Origin: CBDCUW01 sp965222745
GTDB lineage: Bacteria; Planctomycetota; Planctomycetia; Pirellulales; Pirellulaceae
Reading direction: 5' to 3'
DNA: 64,000 bases
Assembly: GCA_965222745.1 (NCBI GenBank)
Contig: CBDCUW010000005.1
Location: 1,922,001 to 1,986,000, forward strand
Both the position numbers and the translations under genes were made by a program. This document shows, one piece after another, positions 55,510-63,232 of this stretch (the first letter of the stretch is position 1; the number at the start of each line of letters is the position of its first letter). The notes below the pieces were generated by a model that saw only the letters and a list, made by a program, of their open reading frames with translations, did not search any database and was not told where the DNA came from.

Positions 55510-56598
55510 ATGCGCCGATTCATCTTCCCTATTCTTTCCGCCACGTTTGTCCTTGCTGCCGCCGGATGCCCGATGTCGGGCAAACCGGTCGTCGACGTTG
55601 CCCCCTCGGCCCAAGAGTCTTTGCCACTGGAGCAATTGGTCCAGCAGACGCTAAGCGGCAACTTGGACAATCGCGTGCTGTCGACCGAGACCCATGGAGC
55701 CTGGCAGGTGCTGCACGGCATCCTCGCCTACGGAGATCGTTTCCAGGTCCAAACGCCGACCGGCAGCCGGCCCGCGGTTGAATACCTGATCAACGGTGGC
55801 AAGGTGGATGGATTCGAGCCCACCAGTGGCGATCTGCTTGGACAACCGCCCCGGCCAGGATTGCGGATGGAGATGCAACCCTCGACGAAAATCGGTCAGG
55901 GTCATCGCGACCAATGGCTAGCCGTCTTGGCTCAATCCGGTCTAAACACCGATACCGAGCTCCGATCCGACGGTGTGACGTTTACCATCGGAGACTGGGT
56001 GCGACAGATGGAGTACGACGTTCCTCTCAACCTGGAAATGGAATTCAGCTGGACGCTGATTGCGCTGACCGCTTATCGCGATACGACCCACACCTGGCTG
56101 GGGCGAGACGGAGGTGAGTACGGTGTGGAGGATCTGGTGGAATGGGAACTCCAGCAGGACATTACCGAAAGCGTCTGTGGTGGCACGCATCGACTGATCG
56201 GAATCTCGATGGCACTGAACAAACGACGCGACGAAGGCGCGACGATCGACGGTGTGTGGTCTCAATGTGAATCGCTGCTGGCCGATGCAGTGGAGACGGC
56301 CAAGCAGAATCAGAACCCCGATGGATCGTACTCGGTCGACTACCATCACCGTCCCGGTTGGACGAGAGATCTTGGTGAAACACTCGGCACCACCGGCCAC
56401 GTGCTGGAATTCCTGGCCTTTGCCGCGTCGGATGAAACCCTGCAGCAACCGTGGGTCCAGCGAAGCGTTCGGCGGCTGTGCGAGGTGCTTGCTGAGTGCC
56501 AAGAGGTCGATCTGGAATGCGGCGTGCTCTACCACGCCCTCCACGGCCTTTCCGAATACCAAAGCCGAATGCGCCGCATCGCCGACCGCGAAAGTTAG
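55510..56598 (+). CDS. Lipoprotein of unknown function
   Basis: A 362-residue protein with lipobox L-A-A-A-G-C (Cys20). The mature part is helical and charged, with DNRVLSTETHGAWQVLHGILAYGD, FTIGDWVRQMEYDVPLNLEMEFSWTLIALTAY, ESVCGGTHRLIGISMAL and NPDGSYSVDYHHRPGW, ending in a helical CEVLAECQEVDLECGVLYHALHGL. The GTHRL and QNPDGSYS pieces recall alpha/alpha-toroid (terpenoid-cyclase-like) folds, but I cannot assign a function. It may be co-regulated with the upstream FlgI-like lipoprotein. Confidence 0.82.
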   Translation: MRRFIFPILSATFVLAAAGCPMSGKPVVDVAPSAQESLPLEQLVQQTLSGNLDNRVLSTETHGAWQVLHGILAYGDRFQVQTPTGSRPAVEYLINGGKVDGFEPTSGDLLGQPPRPGLRMEMQPSTKIGQGHRDQWLAVLAQSGLNTDTELRSDGVTFTIGDWVRQMEYDVPLNLEMEFSWTLIALTAYRDTTHTWLGRDGGEYGVEDLVEWELQQDITESVCGGTHRLIGISMALNKRRDEGATIDGVWSQCESLLADAVETAKQNQNPDGSYSVDYHHRPGWTRDLGETLGTTGHVLEFLAFAASDETLQQPWVQRSVRRLCEVLAECQEVDLECGVLYHALHGLSEYQSRMRRIADRES

Positions 56599-56605
56599 CA
56601 CGCTG

Positions 56606-57031
56606 CTAGATGTAAAACATCGTTGCGTCGCCGTGACGACATCGTTCGACCAGGTCACTGAGCCGCGCGCGGGCAAGTACAGTTCGTGAGGCCTCGGTTG
56701 CTTCGTCCCAGAACGATTGCAACGTTTCATCGGCGGGGGTGGCCGTTGCCTCCGTTTGACATCCACTGTCCTGACAGCCGACCGCTTCGGCAATGTCCAA
56801 CAGAGTGAGCTTCGACGGGTCGGCCGACAACCGGTATCCTCCCTGGCTGCCGCGCACGCTTTGTACCCAACCGGCGGCCCGCAGCGTACGAAGAATTTGA
56901 ACCAGAAACGGACCGGGAATGCCGTGTCGATCGGTGATCTCGCGAACCGCCACCGGCCCTGCCTCTTCGCCGCGCATCGCCAGCTCCAACATCGCTAGCG
57001 CCGCGTAATGAACTCGCGCCGAGATCTGCAT
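56606..57031 (-). CDS. Rrf2-family transcriptional regulator
   Basis: A 141-residue winged-helix repressor: MQISARVHYAALAMLELA, VREITDRHGIPGPFLVQILRTLRAAGWVQSVRGSQGGYRLSA, then a region with two cysteines (C-Q-D-S-G-C at about 88-93) that could bind a cofactor or sense redox, although the IscR three-cysteine pattern is incomplete. The start at 57031 follows GGGAGG. It lies 28 bp downstream of cysH on the same strand, so it is most likely a CymR/CysR-like regulator of sulfur assimilation that also controls its own operon. Confidence 0.92.
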   Translation of the reverse strand: MQISARVHYAALAMLELAMRGEEAGPVAVREITDRHGIPGPFLVQILRTLRAAGWVQSVRGSQGGYRLSADPSKLTLLDIAEAVGCQDSGCQTEATATPADETLQSFWDEATEASRTVLARARLSDLVERCRHGDATMFYI

Positions 57032-57059
57032 CCGGTCCGAAACCTCCCTACGAGCGAAC

Positions 57060-57929
57060 TTACGAAGAGTGCAAGCCGCATTCGGTTTTCTGAAACCCGC
57101 TCCAGCGACCGGCACGCTCATCCTCGCCCGCCAACACAGCACGAGTGCAAGGCCAACAACCCACACTGGGATAACCACGATCGTGCAACGGGTTGTAAGG
57201 GATGTTTTCGGAAGTGATCAGCGACCAAACGTCCTTCTTGGTCCAGTTGGCAAGCGGGCTGACCTTGACCAACTGAAACTTGCGATCCCATCCGACGATC
57301 GGCGCTCGGGCACGATCGGGACTTTGATCACGACGGATTGCGCTGGCCCAAGCGTGCTGCCCCTTCGCCGCCTCGTGCAACACCCTTAACTTGCGATCAA
57401 AACAACATTGATTGGGATTCGTCTTGTACAACGGACCGCCGTTGGCCGCCTCGTACTCTTCCACACTTGTGTCGGGATACTTGTATTCAACTTCGATCCC
57501 GTAACGCTCCTTGACTTTCTCGCGCAGCTCCAACGTTTCGGGAAATTGATATCCGGTTTCCAAATTGAAGATCGGAGTCTCCGGCGCGATCTTTGCCAAC
57601 ATGTGAATGATCGTCATCCCTTCCGGACCAAAGGCGGTGGCCATCGTGAAACGAGGCGCAAACCTGTCGACCGCGTACCGCAAGATCTCCTCCGGCGTCG
57701 CCGACTCCAATTGTTCACTTTCGCGACGGAGTTCCTCCAACAGATCGTCAGTCGGGTAAAGCGGTGGGTCCGCAGCGAGCGCCCCTCGCGTTTCGTCCTG
57801 CTCAGGAGAAACGACCTTCAGTGGCGGAGCCATTCCGGCCTGTTGACGAGCTGAGCTGCTCGGTGAACCACTCTCGGAGGGGGATTTGCACATCGGAGCA
57901 GGCGAGGGCTGGTGGTGGAGTGCGGACAT
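57060..57929 (-). CDS. cysH: Adenylyl-sulfate reductase, assimilatory (CysH, 4Fe-4S type)
   Basis: A 289-residue PAPS/APS reductase. After a low-complexity N-terminus (to about 55) come FTMATAFGPEGMTIIHMLAKI (PP-loop-type nucleotide site), FNLETGYQFPETLELRE, and the cysteines of the iron-sulfur cluster, NQCCFDRKL and VGCWPCTRAV, with the catalytic KTECGLH at the C-terminus. The CC and CxxC pairs mark the APS-reducing type that makes sulfite from activated sulfate. The start at 57929 is the first good ATG; 57893 and 57833 are alternatives. It is the first gene of cysH-rrf2. Confidence 0.94.
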   Translation of the reverse strand: MSALHHQPSPAPMCKSPSESGSPSSSARQQAGMAPPLKVVSPEQDETRGALAADPPLYPTDDLLEELRRESEQLESATPEEILRYAVDRFAPRFTMATAFGPEGMTIIHMLAKIAPETPIFNLETGYQFPETLELREKVKERYGIEVEYKYPDTSVEEYEAANGGPLYKTNPNQCCFDRKLRVLHEAAKGQHAWASAIRRDQSPDRARAPIVGWDRKFQLVKVSPLANWTKKDVWSLITSENIPYNPLHDRGYPSVGCWPCTRAVLAGEDERAGRWSGFQKTECGLHSS

Positions 57930-57947
57930 GACGAAATTCCATCGTGA

Positions 57948-57968
57948 GCCGACTTGTCCCAAGTCGGC
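57948..57968. repeat. Simple hairpin GCCGACTTG/CAAGTCGGC in cysH leader
   Basis: A perfect 9-bp stem with TCC loop inside the transcribed leader of cysH, 19 bp before its start codon. Its arms equal those of the hairpin after lpxK (50804). It could affect translation of cysH. Confidence 0.75.
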
Positions 57969-57999
57969 GAATTCCTGCAAAACAGGCAATTACCCTGAA

Positions 58000-58029
58000 A
58001 TCGTATTAACTTGATCTAATTAGTCAAGT
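58000..58029 (-). promoter_or_regulatory. cysH-rrf2 promoter with overlapping palindromic operator
   Basis: On the minus strand TTGACT (58027-58022), 16 bp, TACGAT (58005-58000) form a good promoter. The -35 and spacer lie inside an imperfect palindrome with arms ACTTGA and TCAAGT (58009-58029) around an A/T-rich centre. This is a natural binding site for the Rrf2 protein encoded in the same operon. Confidence 0.65.
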
Positions 58030-58105
58030 ATCGTTATCGGCAGGAATCTCTGGTTGCGCCAGCCATTCTGCGGCCCACCGCCCGTTTTGGCTGATTGCAA
58101 GTCAA

Positions 58106-58230
58106 TTGGTGGGTGGCACCAATTTGATTGCATTTGATTGGTGGGTGGCACCAAATGGAAGCTCCTTAGGTGGGTGGCACCAAATGGAAGCTGCTTAGGT
58201 GGGTGGGTGGCACCAAATGGAAGCTGGCAG
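58106..58230 (+). repeat. Four direct repeats of about 30 bp containing GTGGGTGGCACCAAATGG
   Basis: Four copies (from about 58106, 58138, 58169 and 58199), the last with an extra GTGG unit. Each contains TTGGTG-GGTGG-CACCAA or a derivative that can form a small hairpin. The array lies between the cysH promoter and the next gene, in a 300-bp stretch (58031-58331) with no other feature. Confidence 0.85.
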
Positions 58231-58331
58231 TTTCATCCAACGCGTCTGCCGCTCGCTCTGCAACGAGTTAGACTTACAGAAAGGGCTCCTTTTCTGATCC
58301 CACTTTTTCTCGCGGTTTTTTAGGCTCAGCG

Positions 58332-59546
58332 ATGAATCGGTCGATCTTCTTTTTCAGCTTCAGCGTGGCCCTGCTTGGAAGCACGGCCCTTGCCGACACC
58401 GTGGAACTCTCCGGCGGCGGACACTTGACTGGCAAAGTGCAGCGGCTGAGCGAGCAGAAGGTGGTCATCGTCCAGATCGATGACGATTTGCGGATCGCCG
58501 TCCCAGAAAACCGAGTCCGGCGGGTGGTAGTGTCGGAACGTCTCTCCCCCTACGAGGAGCGGGCAGCCAAGGCGGGCGAGGATGCCGAGCTTCATTACCA
58601 GTTGGCAATCTGGTGCGTCAAAGCAAAGAACTTTCCTGGTGATGCCGATCATTACAAACGCTTTCACATGCGCCGGGCAGTCGAATTGGATCCCGATCAC
58701 GCCGAAGCACGCGCCTCGTTGGGTTACATCAAGGACAAGGGGCAGTGGGTGCGCACGGCAGACTTGATGCGCCGCCGCGGCATGATTCTGCATCGCGGCA
58801 AGTGGCAACTTCCCGAAGCGGTGGCGCGGGGAAGTATCGAAGACGAAACCGACGAAAAGGCGAAGCGGTGGGTCAAAGAAGTTGGACGATTGACCGCAGT
58901 CGTGTTGCGCGGTTCTTCCAAAAGTGGTGAAGCGTTGGAAACACTGACCGCGATCGAAGATCCGTTAGCAGCCAGCGCCGTCGCACAGCAACTCAAGAAC
59001 TCGCGCGGAAAACGAACGCAAAGTCGCCAATTGCGGATGCTGTGGGTCAAGCTGTTGGGCCGATTCAAAAACGGCGAATCGGTCAAAGCGCTGGTCGAAG
59101 CGGGCATCGACGAACCCGATGAAATCGTTCGCGAGGCGGCGCTGGAACAGCTGCAGGATTACGGCTCCAGTTCCGCGGTGGCAACCTACCTGCCGATGTT
59201 GAAATCCAACGACAACAAGCGGGTCAACAAAGCGGCTCGCGCCCTCAGCTGGTTTCCGGATCCGGAATTGGCGCTGACCTACACCGAGGCGCTAGTGACC
59301 AAACATACGAAAGAAGTCGCGCCGGGTGCGGGAACCCAAGCAGGGTTCACACAAAACGGCAGCGGCTCTTTCTCCACGGGTGGCAAGAAGACGGTGATCA
59401 CCACCGAAAAGACCAATCCATCGGTTTTGGCCCTGCTGACCAAAATTGAACCAGGGGCGAATTACAGCTACGACGAAAAAGCGTGGCGGGCTCATTTTGC
59501 CGCCAAAAGAACTTCCTACGAAGGCGATCTGCGACGCGATCCGTAG
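58332..59546 (+). CDS. Exported protein with HEAT-like repeats
   Basis: A 404-residue protein. Signal peptide about 1-21, then an SH3-like beta region (TVELSGGGHLTGKVQRLSEQKVVIVQIDDDLRIAVPENRVRRVV, about 23-66), a short TPR-like segment (YQLAIWCVKAKNFPGDADHYKRFHMRRAVELDPDHAEA), and helical HEAT-like pairs (about 190-310). A Gly/Ser/Thr-rich segment (GTQAGFTQNGSGSFSTGGKK) precedes the end. This layout is common in planctomycete envelope proteins of unknown function; probably a scaffold. Confidence 0.82.
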   Translation: MNRSIFFFSFSVALLGSTALADTVELSGGGHLTGKVQRLSEQKVVIVQIDDDLRIAVPENRVRRVVVSERLSPYEERAAKAGEDAELHYQLAIWCVKAKNFPGDADHYKRFHMRRAVELDPDHAEARASLGYIKDKGQWVRTADLMRRRGMILHRGKWQLPEAVARGSIEDETDEKAKRWVKEVGRLTAVVLRGSSKSGEALETLTAIEDPLAASAVAQQLKNSRGKRTQSRQLRMLWVKLLGRFKNGESVKALVEAGIDEPDEIVREAALEQLQDYGSSSAVATYLPMLKSNDNKRVNKAARALSWFPDPELALTYTEALVTKHTKEVAPGAGTQAGFTQNGSGSFSTGGKKTVITTEKTNPSVLALLTKIEPGANYSYDEKAWRAHFAAKRTSYEGDLRRDP

Positions 59547-59550
59547 CCCA

Positions 59551-59602
59551 GTCGGCGACTTCTCCGAAGTCGCTACGCATCCAGTTTGGAAAACTGGCCG
59601 GC
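59551..59602 (+). repeat. Palindromic repeat, family A, single copy
   Basis: GTCGGC, hairpin GCGACTTC-TCC-GAAGTCGC, spacer, hairpin CCAGTTT-GGA-AAACTGG, then CCGGC. Both hairpins are perfect and both carry paired substitutions relative to the commonest copies. It lies between two convergent genes. Confidence 0.9.
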
Positions 59603-59618
59603 ATGGCGTGCGGTCTAC

Positions 59619-59981
59619 CTAGCGGAACAACGTTGGCAATTTCGCGTCGAATTGGCCTTTGGTCATCACGGTCGGTATCCCCGCCTCTCGAGCGGCGGCC
59701 AACTTGACCACTTGCACATGGGGGCCATAGGCGATGAGCCGCGCTTGCGGACAACGCTGGACGCATTGCTTGACGATTTCGTCTATCCGACTGCCGCGCG
59801 TCGACAGATCCAACACAACAAACCGAATCGATTCGGTTTCTGTTTCGGGCAGCGAGCCACTCAGGCAGAACTCTCGCCCGGCCTGCATCGCGGCACCTTT
59901 GACGCGGGAGGCAAAAATCAAATCGCCCGACAGGAACACTACCGTCCCGCCGGGCGAATCGTCACTTGGCAAATCAGTCAT
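59619..59981 (-). CDS. Small receiver-like (CheY fold) protein, degenerate
   Basis: A 120-residue protein with the strand-helix alternation of a response-regulator receiver: GTVVFLSGDLIFASRVKGAAMQAG, IRFVVLDLSTRGSRIDEIVKQC (an Asp at the phospho-acceptor strand), ARLIAYGPHVQVVKLAAAREAGIPTVMTKGQF with K in place near the end. The acidic pair is missing, so phosphorylation is doubtful. It is the last gene of a three-gene operon with 22-bp gaps; its relation to the sugar epimerase is unclear. Confidence 0.65.
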   Translation of the reverse strand: MTDLPSDDSPGGTVVFLSGDLIFASRVKGAAMQAGREFCLSGSLPETETESIRFVVLDLSTRGSRIDEIVKQCVQRCPQARLIAYGPHVQVVKLAAAREAGIPTVMTKGQFDAKLPTLFR

Positions 59982-60003
59982 GATGGGCAAAAGGAGGGTG
60001 GAA

Positions 60004-60849
60004 CTACGAACGCTTGGCAATTTCGTCTTTCATGAACTTCAAGCCCTCGGTGGCCAACGTGATTTCGTCGGTGTACATCCGCCGCCAGATTTTGGTGGCG
60101 GCGGCGATTTCGGGAAGCGCCAACCCAAAGGCTTCGATCACCAGCCAGCCGTTGTATCCGGCACTGGTGATGGCGTCAAAATTTTCGTCCCAGCGAACCG
60201 CTCCCTGTCCCGGTGTGCTGCGATCATTTTCGCTGATGTGAATGTGGAACAGCTTGTCGCCGCCCGCCTTGACCGCCTCAGTCACATTTTTTTCCTCGAT
60301 GTTGCTGTGGAAGGTGTCGTACATCATTCCACAGGCAGGGCGGTCGACCTCCCGTACAAACCGAGTGGAATCGGCGTGGGTGTTCAAAAAGTAACACTCG
60401 AAACGGTTGAGCGCTTCGACGCCAAGTCTCACCCCCACCTTTTCGGCATGATCGGCCACTTCCCGCATGCTTTCGACACCCCATTGCCATTCGTCGTCGG
60501 TCGGGCCGGCACCGCTGAAGTAACCGAGTGCCGAGTGATAGGGGCCAACCAGCGTTTCCACCCCCGCCGCCGCACAACAATCCAGCGTCTGCTTGGTCAG
60601 CGCCACCCCCTTGGCTCGCACAGTCGGATCGGGCGAAATCGGATTGTCATCTTCGCCACGAATCGTCACGGCGGTACGAGCCAGGCCCATTGCGTCCAAC
60701 TGCTGGCCCAGCGCGGCGTAGTCCAAATCAAGATTGAACATCGGGATTTCCACGCCGTCGTATCCAGCCGCCTTCAGTTGCTCACACGTCGGCAACATCT
60801 CGTCGGTAACCTCGCCGGTCCACAACAGCAAGTTCATTCCATATTTCAT
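60004..60849 (-). CDS. D-psicose/tagatose 3-epimerase-like sugar isomerase
   Basis: A 281-residue cytosolic TIM barrel without a signal peptide. It shows the ketose 3-epimerase pattern: YGMNLLLWTGEV, GYDGVEIPMFN, VGPYHSALGYFSG, EALNRFECYFLNT (catalytic/metal Glu), MMYDTFHSNIEE (metal Asp), FHIHISENDRSTPGQGAVRW (metal His) and WLVIEAFGL (second Glu). All four metal and catalytic positions of the allulose/tagatose epimerases are therefore present. It would interconvert ketohexoses or similar sugars at C3. Gap to the upstream gene is 22 bp. Confidence 0.88.
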   Translation of the reverse strand: MKYGMNLLLWTGEVTDEMLPTCEQLKAAGYDGVEIPMFNLDLDYAALGQQLDAMGLARTAVTIRGEDDNPISPDPTVRAKGVALTKQTLDCCAAAGVETLVGPYHSALGYFSGAGPTDDEWQWGVESMREVADHAEKVGVRLGVEALNRFECYFLNTHADSTRFVREVDRPACGMMYDTFHSNIEEKNVTEAVKAGGDKLFHIHISENDRSTPGQGAVRWDENFDAITSAGYNGWLVIEAFGLALPEIAAATKIWRRMYTDEITLATEGLKFMKDEIAKRS

Positions 60850-60871
60850 GGTTGAATCGTCTCGTTTAAGG

Positions 60872-61555
60872 CTATTTCGTCAGAAGTCTAGAAAATGGAG
60901 AAGACGGATCTGGGGACATCAACAGTTGCCCACGACGTGATTCTACCAATTTGGCGGCTCGTGGCAGCCACCCACCAACAGCCGGCGGAAGAGCGGGCAA
61001 ACCGACGCGGCTACACACGCGGTTGATCCGCCAAAGCAGTTTTTGATCGTCCAAATAGTCGTAAAGGAATTTGGACTCGACAAACCGATCAATCACGGTC
61101 GACAGCTGGCCGGTCGGCTTGCCGGTGATCGCGTTGACACAGCGCTGAATCAACACCGAAGTTTCCGCCTGAAAGCAATCGTAGTACCGCTGGCCCAACT
61201 TCGGATCGTCTCGCAACCAAAACGAATCCAACAGCATCTCAATCAAGATGTGCCCGACAAAGGTGGGACGAAAACCGGCATCGCCCGGCAGCAGGTCTCG
61301 CAACTCGATCGCCAGCTGCATGTTCGTTTCGACAAAGGCGCGGGTACCATGGAACCAGCGGTCATCTTCGATATGACGGATCACGCCGGCGGCAACCGTT
61401 GCCAGGGCCGAATCCTCATCGTCCAAAAATTCAACGGCCAACTTTCGACGCGCCCGAATCCGCCGATCCACCACGCTCAACCAATCCGGCACGCCAGTGG
61501 CAACCGCAAACAGAGGCGTGTCCAAATAGGGAACGGCGTGACTGAGAAAGTTCAT
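60872..61555 (-). CDS. Conserved helical protein, ACP phosphodiesterase (DUF479)-like
   Basis: A 227-residue protein with the N-terminus MNFLSHAVPYLDTPLFAVATGVPDW and the helical segments VAAGVIRHIEDDRWFHGTRAFVE and FVGHILIEMLLDSFWLRDD. These recall the helical HD-like fold of AcpH/DUF479 (MNFLAH... start, a DR.FH region, a GH..IEML.D helix), but the match is remote and catalytic residues cannot be confirmed. It is the first gene of the operon with the epimerase. Confidence 0.5.
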   Translation of the reverse strand: MNFLSHAVPYLDTPLFAVATGVPDWLSVVDRRIRARRKLAVEFLDDEDSALATVAAGVIRHIEDDRWFHGTRAFVETNMQLAIELRDLLPGDAGFRPTFVGHILIEMLLDSFWLRDDPKLGQRYYDCFQAETSVLIQRCVNAITGKPTGQLSTVIDRFVESKFLYDYLDDQKLLWRINRVCSRVGLPALPPAVGGWLPRAAKLVESRRGQLLMSPDPSSPFSRLLTK

Positions 61556-61720
61556 CCAGGAAGCCTAAATGAATCGCTTCTCGGTGGGTAGCGAAAGTCG
61601 CCAAGACTTTCGGTGAATCTCGGCCCGCCGAAAGCGTTGGCGAGTTTCGCTACCCGAAGGCCCCAGCGGAATCCCAAGTCCGATGAGCCTGCCTGCCCTC
61701 CAACACGCGCTTCCAGCCAC

Positions 61721-61762
61721 TTGACACCTTTCCTGTCTCGGTGTACCATTCCACCAGTACAC
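61721..61762 (+). promoter_or_regulatory. Promoter and inverted-repeat operator of the ytrA-type operon
   Basis: TTGACA (61721-61726), 17 bp, TACCAT (61744-61749). The inverted repeat GTGTAC-N10-GTACAC (61741-61762) covers the -10 and start region. The first gene is a YtrA-type GntR regulator, a family that represses its own operon from such sites, so this is a probable autoregulatory operator. Confidence 0.75.
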
Positions 61763-61782
61763 TTAAGTGAGGTGCTCATTTG

Positions 61783-62214
61783 ATGTTTTTTTCCGTGGAT
61801 CCTTCCGGTGACGTGCCGATTTACGAGCAGATTGTTCGGCAGGTCAAGCTGGCGGTTGCTGACGGGGTTTTGGTCGGCGGCCAGATGGTTCCCAGTGTCC
61901 GGCAGTTGGCGTCGGAACTGGCCATCAACCCGAACACCATCGCCCGCGCCTACCAACAACTTCAATCCGACCGGGTGCTCGAATCCCTTCGAGGTCGGGG
62001 CATGGTCGTCCGCCGCGACTCGATGAGCCGTTGTACCCAGGCTCGCAACAGCCTGGTTGCCCAGGGGGTGCGTCAAGCGCTGGCCGATGCCCTGGCTGGC
62101 GGCATGACAGCCGACGACTTGCGAGAGTTGTTTGAATCCGAACTCACCGCTCAAGCGGCTGCATCCAACGGGCAACCGGAGCAAGCGGCTGCCTCCGAAC
62201 CAGAAGCTTCCTGA
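61783..62214 (+). CDS. GntR-family regulator, YtrA subfamily
   Basis: A 143-residue regulator: winged helix IYEQIVRQVKLAVADGVLVGGQMVPSVRQLASELAINPNTIARAYQQLQSDRVLESLRGRGMVV, then a short two-helix effector part (about 80-125) as in YtrA and an Ala/Glu-rich tail. YtrA members typically repress an ABC exporter operon and respond to cell-envelope stress. ATG 61783 has GAGGTG about 9 bp upstream; a TTG three bases earlier is in frame. The ABC ATPase gene follows after 49 bp. Confidence 0.93.
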   Translation: MFFSVDPSGDVPIYEQIVRQVKLAVADGVLVGGQMVPSVRQLASELAINPNTIARAYQQLQSDRVLESLRGRGMVVRRDSMSRCTQARNSLVAQGVRQALADALAGGMTADDLRELFESELTAQAAASNGQPEQAAASEPEAS

Positions 62215-62263
62215 CACAAAACCTTCTCCGATCGATCCAACACTTTTCTTTGCAGGCTTGGAA

Positions 62264-63232
62264 ATGGACGAACAACCGGTCATCACACTTCAAAACGTAT
62301 GCAAGCGGTTTGGACGGGTTACGGCGTTGGATCACGTCAACCTGGAGATCCCGCCGGGAGTCGTGTTTGCACTGCTGGGCGAAAACGGCGCGGGCAAGAC
62401 GACGATGATCCGAATCTTGACCGGGTTTACCAAACCCGATTCGGGTCAGGCGACGGTGTTGGGCCAGAACTGTGATACGGCGGGCTTGGAAATCCGTCAA
62501 TTGATCGGTTACGTCTCCGATTCGCCGGCGCTCTATGAATGGATGACGGCCGAAGAGATCGGTTGGTTTGCATCGGCTTTCTACGACCCCGGCTTCCCCA
62601 ACCGCTATTTGGAATTGACCGCGGTCTTTGACATCCCAACAGGCATCCGCTTGAAGGATCTTAGCAAGGGCCAACGAGCCAAGGTCGCTTTGGCGCTTGC
62701 CACGTCGCACGACCCGCAGCTATTGATTTTGGACGAACCAACCAGCGGGCTTGACCCGATGGTTCGACGTCAATTTCTTGAATCGATGGTGGACCGTGCG
62801 GCATTGGGACGAACCGTACTACTGAGCAGCCATCAGATCTCCGAGGTGGAACGTGTGGCCGATTGGGTCGCGATTCTGCATCAAGGAAGATTGAAACTTG
62901 TCCAGCCTCTTGAGGAATTGAAACGTACCACGTCGATCGTCACCGCAACTCTGGATGATCCCGCGGCGACTGCGGCGCTGCCGCCGGGCAATGTTTTGAC
63001 CGAGTCACGAAACGCCAGACAATTGCGGTGGGTGGTGCAAGACCTTCCTGACGACTGGGCCAGTGGTTACGACGAATCAAGCGGTGTCACCAACCTGTCT
63101 TCGGAGCGGGCAACGTTGGAAGAAGTTTTTGTCGCCGTTTGCGACTCCCGGGCGCAGCGCCCGGAGCAGTATTCTTCCGACCAGCGATCGTCGGCCGACC
63201 TTTCGATGGCGGCAGGGAGCGAGCAATCATGA
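62264..63232 (+). CDS. ABC transporter ATP-binding protein (YtrB-like)
   Basis: A 322-residue ABC ATPase: Walker A GENGAGKTT, Q-loop region YVSDSPALYEWMT, signature LSKGQRAKVALALA (LSKGQ form of LSGGQ), Walker B LLILDEPTSGLDP and H-loop SSHQ. A C-terminal regulatory domain (about 235-300) precedes a Gln/Ser-rich tail. It powers a permease encoded by the next gene, overlapping it by ATGA. Probable function is export or lipid-linked envelope resistance, by analogy to Ytr and Bcr systems. Confidence 0.94.
   Translation: MDEQPVITLQNVCKRFGRVTALDHVNLEIPPGVVFALLGENGAGKTTMIRILTGFTKPDSGQATVLGQNCDTAGLEIRQLIGYVSDSPALYEWMTAEEIGWFASAFYDPGFPNRYLELTAVFDIPTGIRLKDLSKGQRAKVALALATSHDPQLLILDEPTSGLDPMVRRQFLESMVDRAALGRTVLLSSHQISEVERVADWVAILHQGRLKLVQPLEELKRTTSIVTATLDDPAATAALPPGNVLTESRNARQLRWVVQDLPDDWASGYDESSGVTNLSSERATLEEVFVAVCDSRAQRPEQYSSDQRSSADLSMAAGSEQS

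Noticed and set aside
58138..58323. 61-codon frame
   Set aside because: It is a translation of the direct-repeat array.
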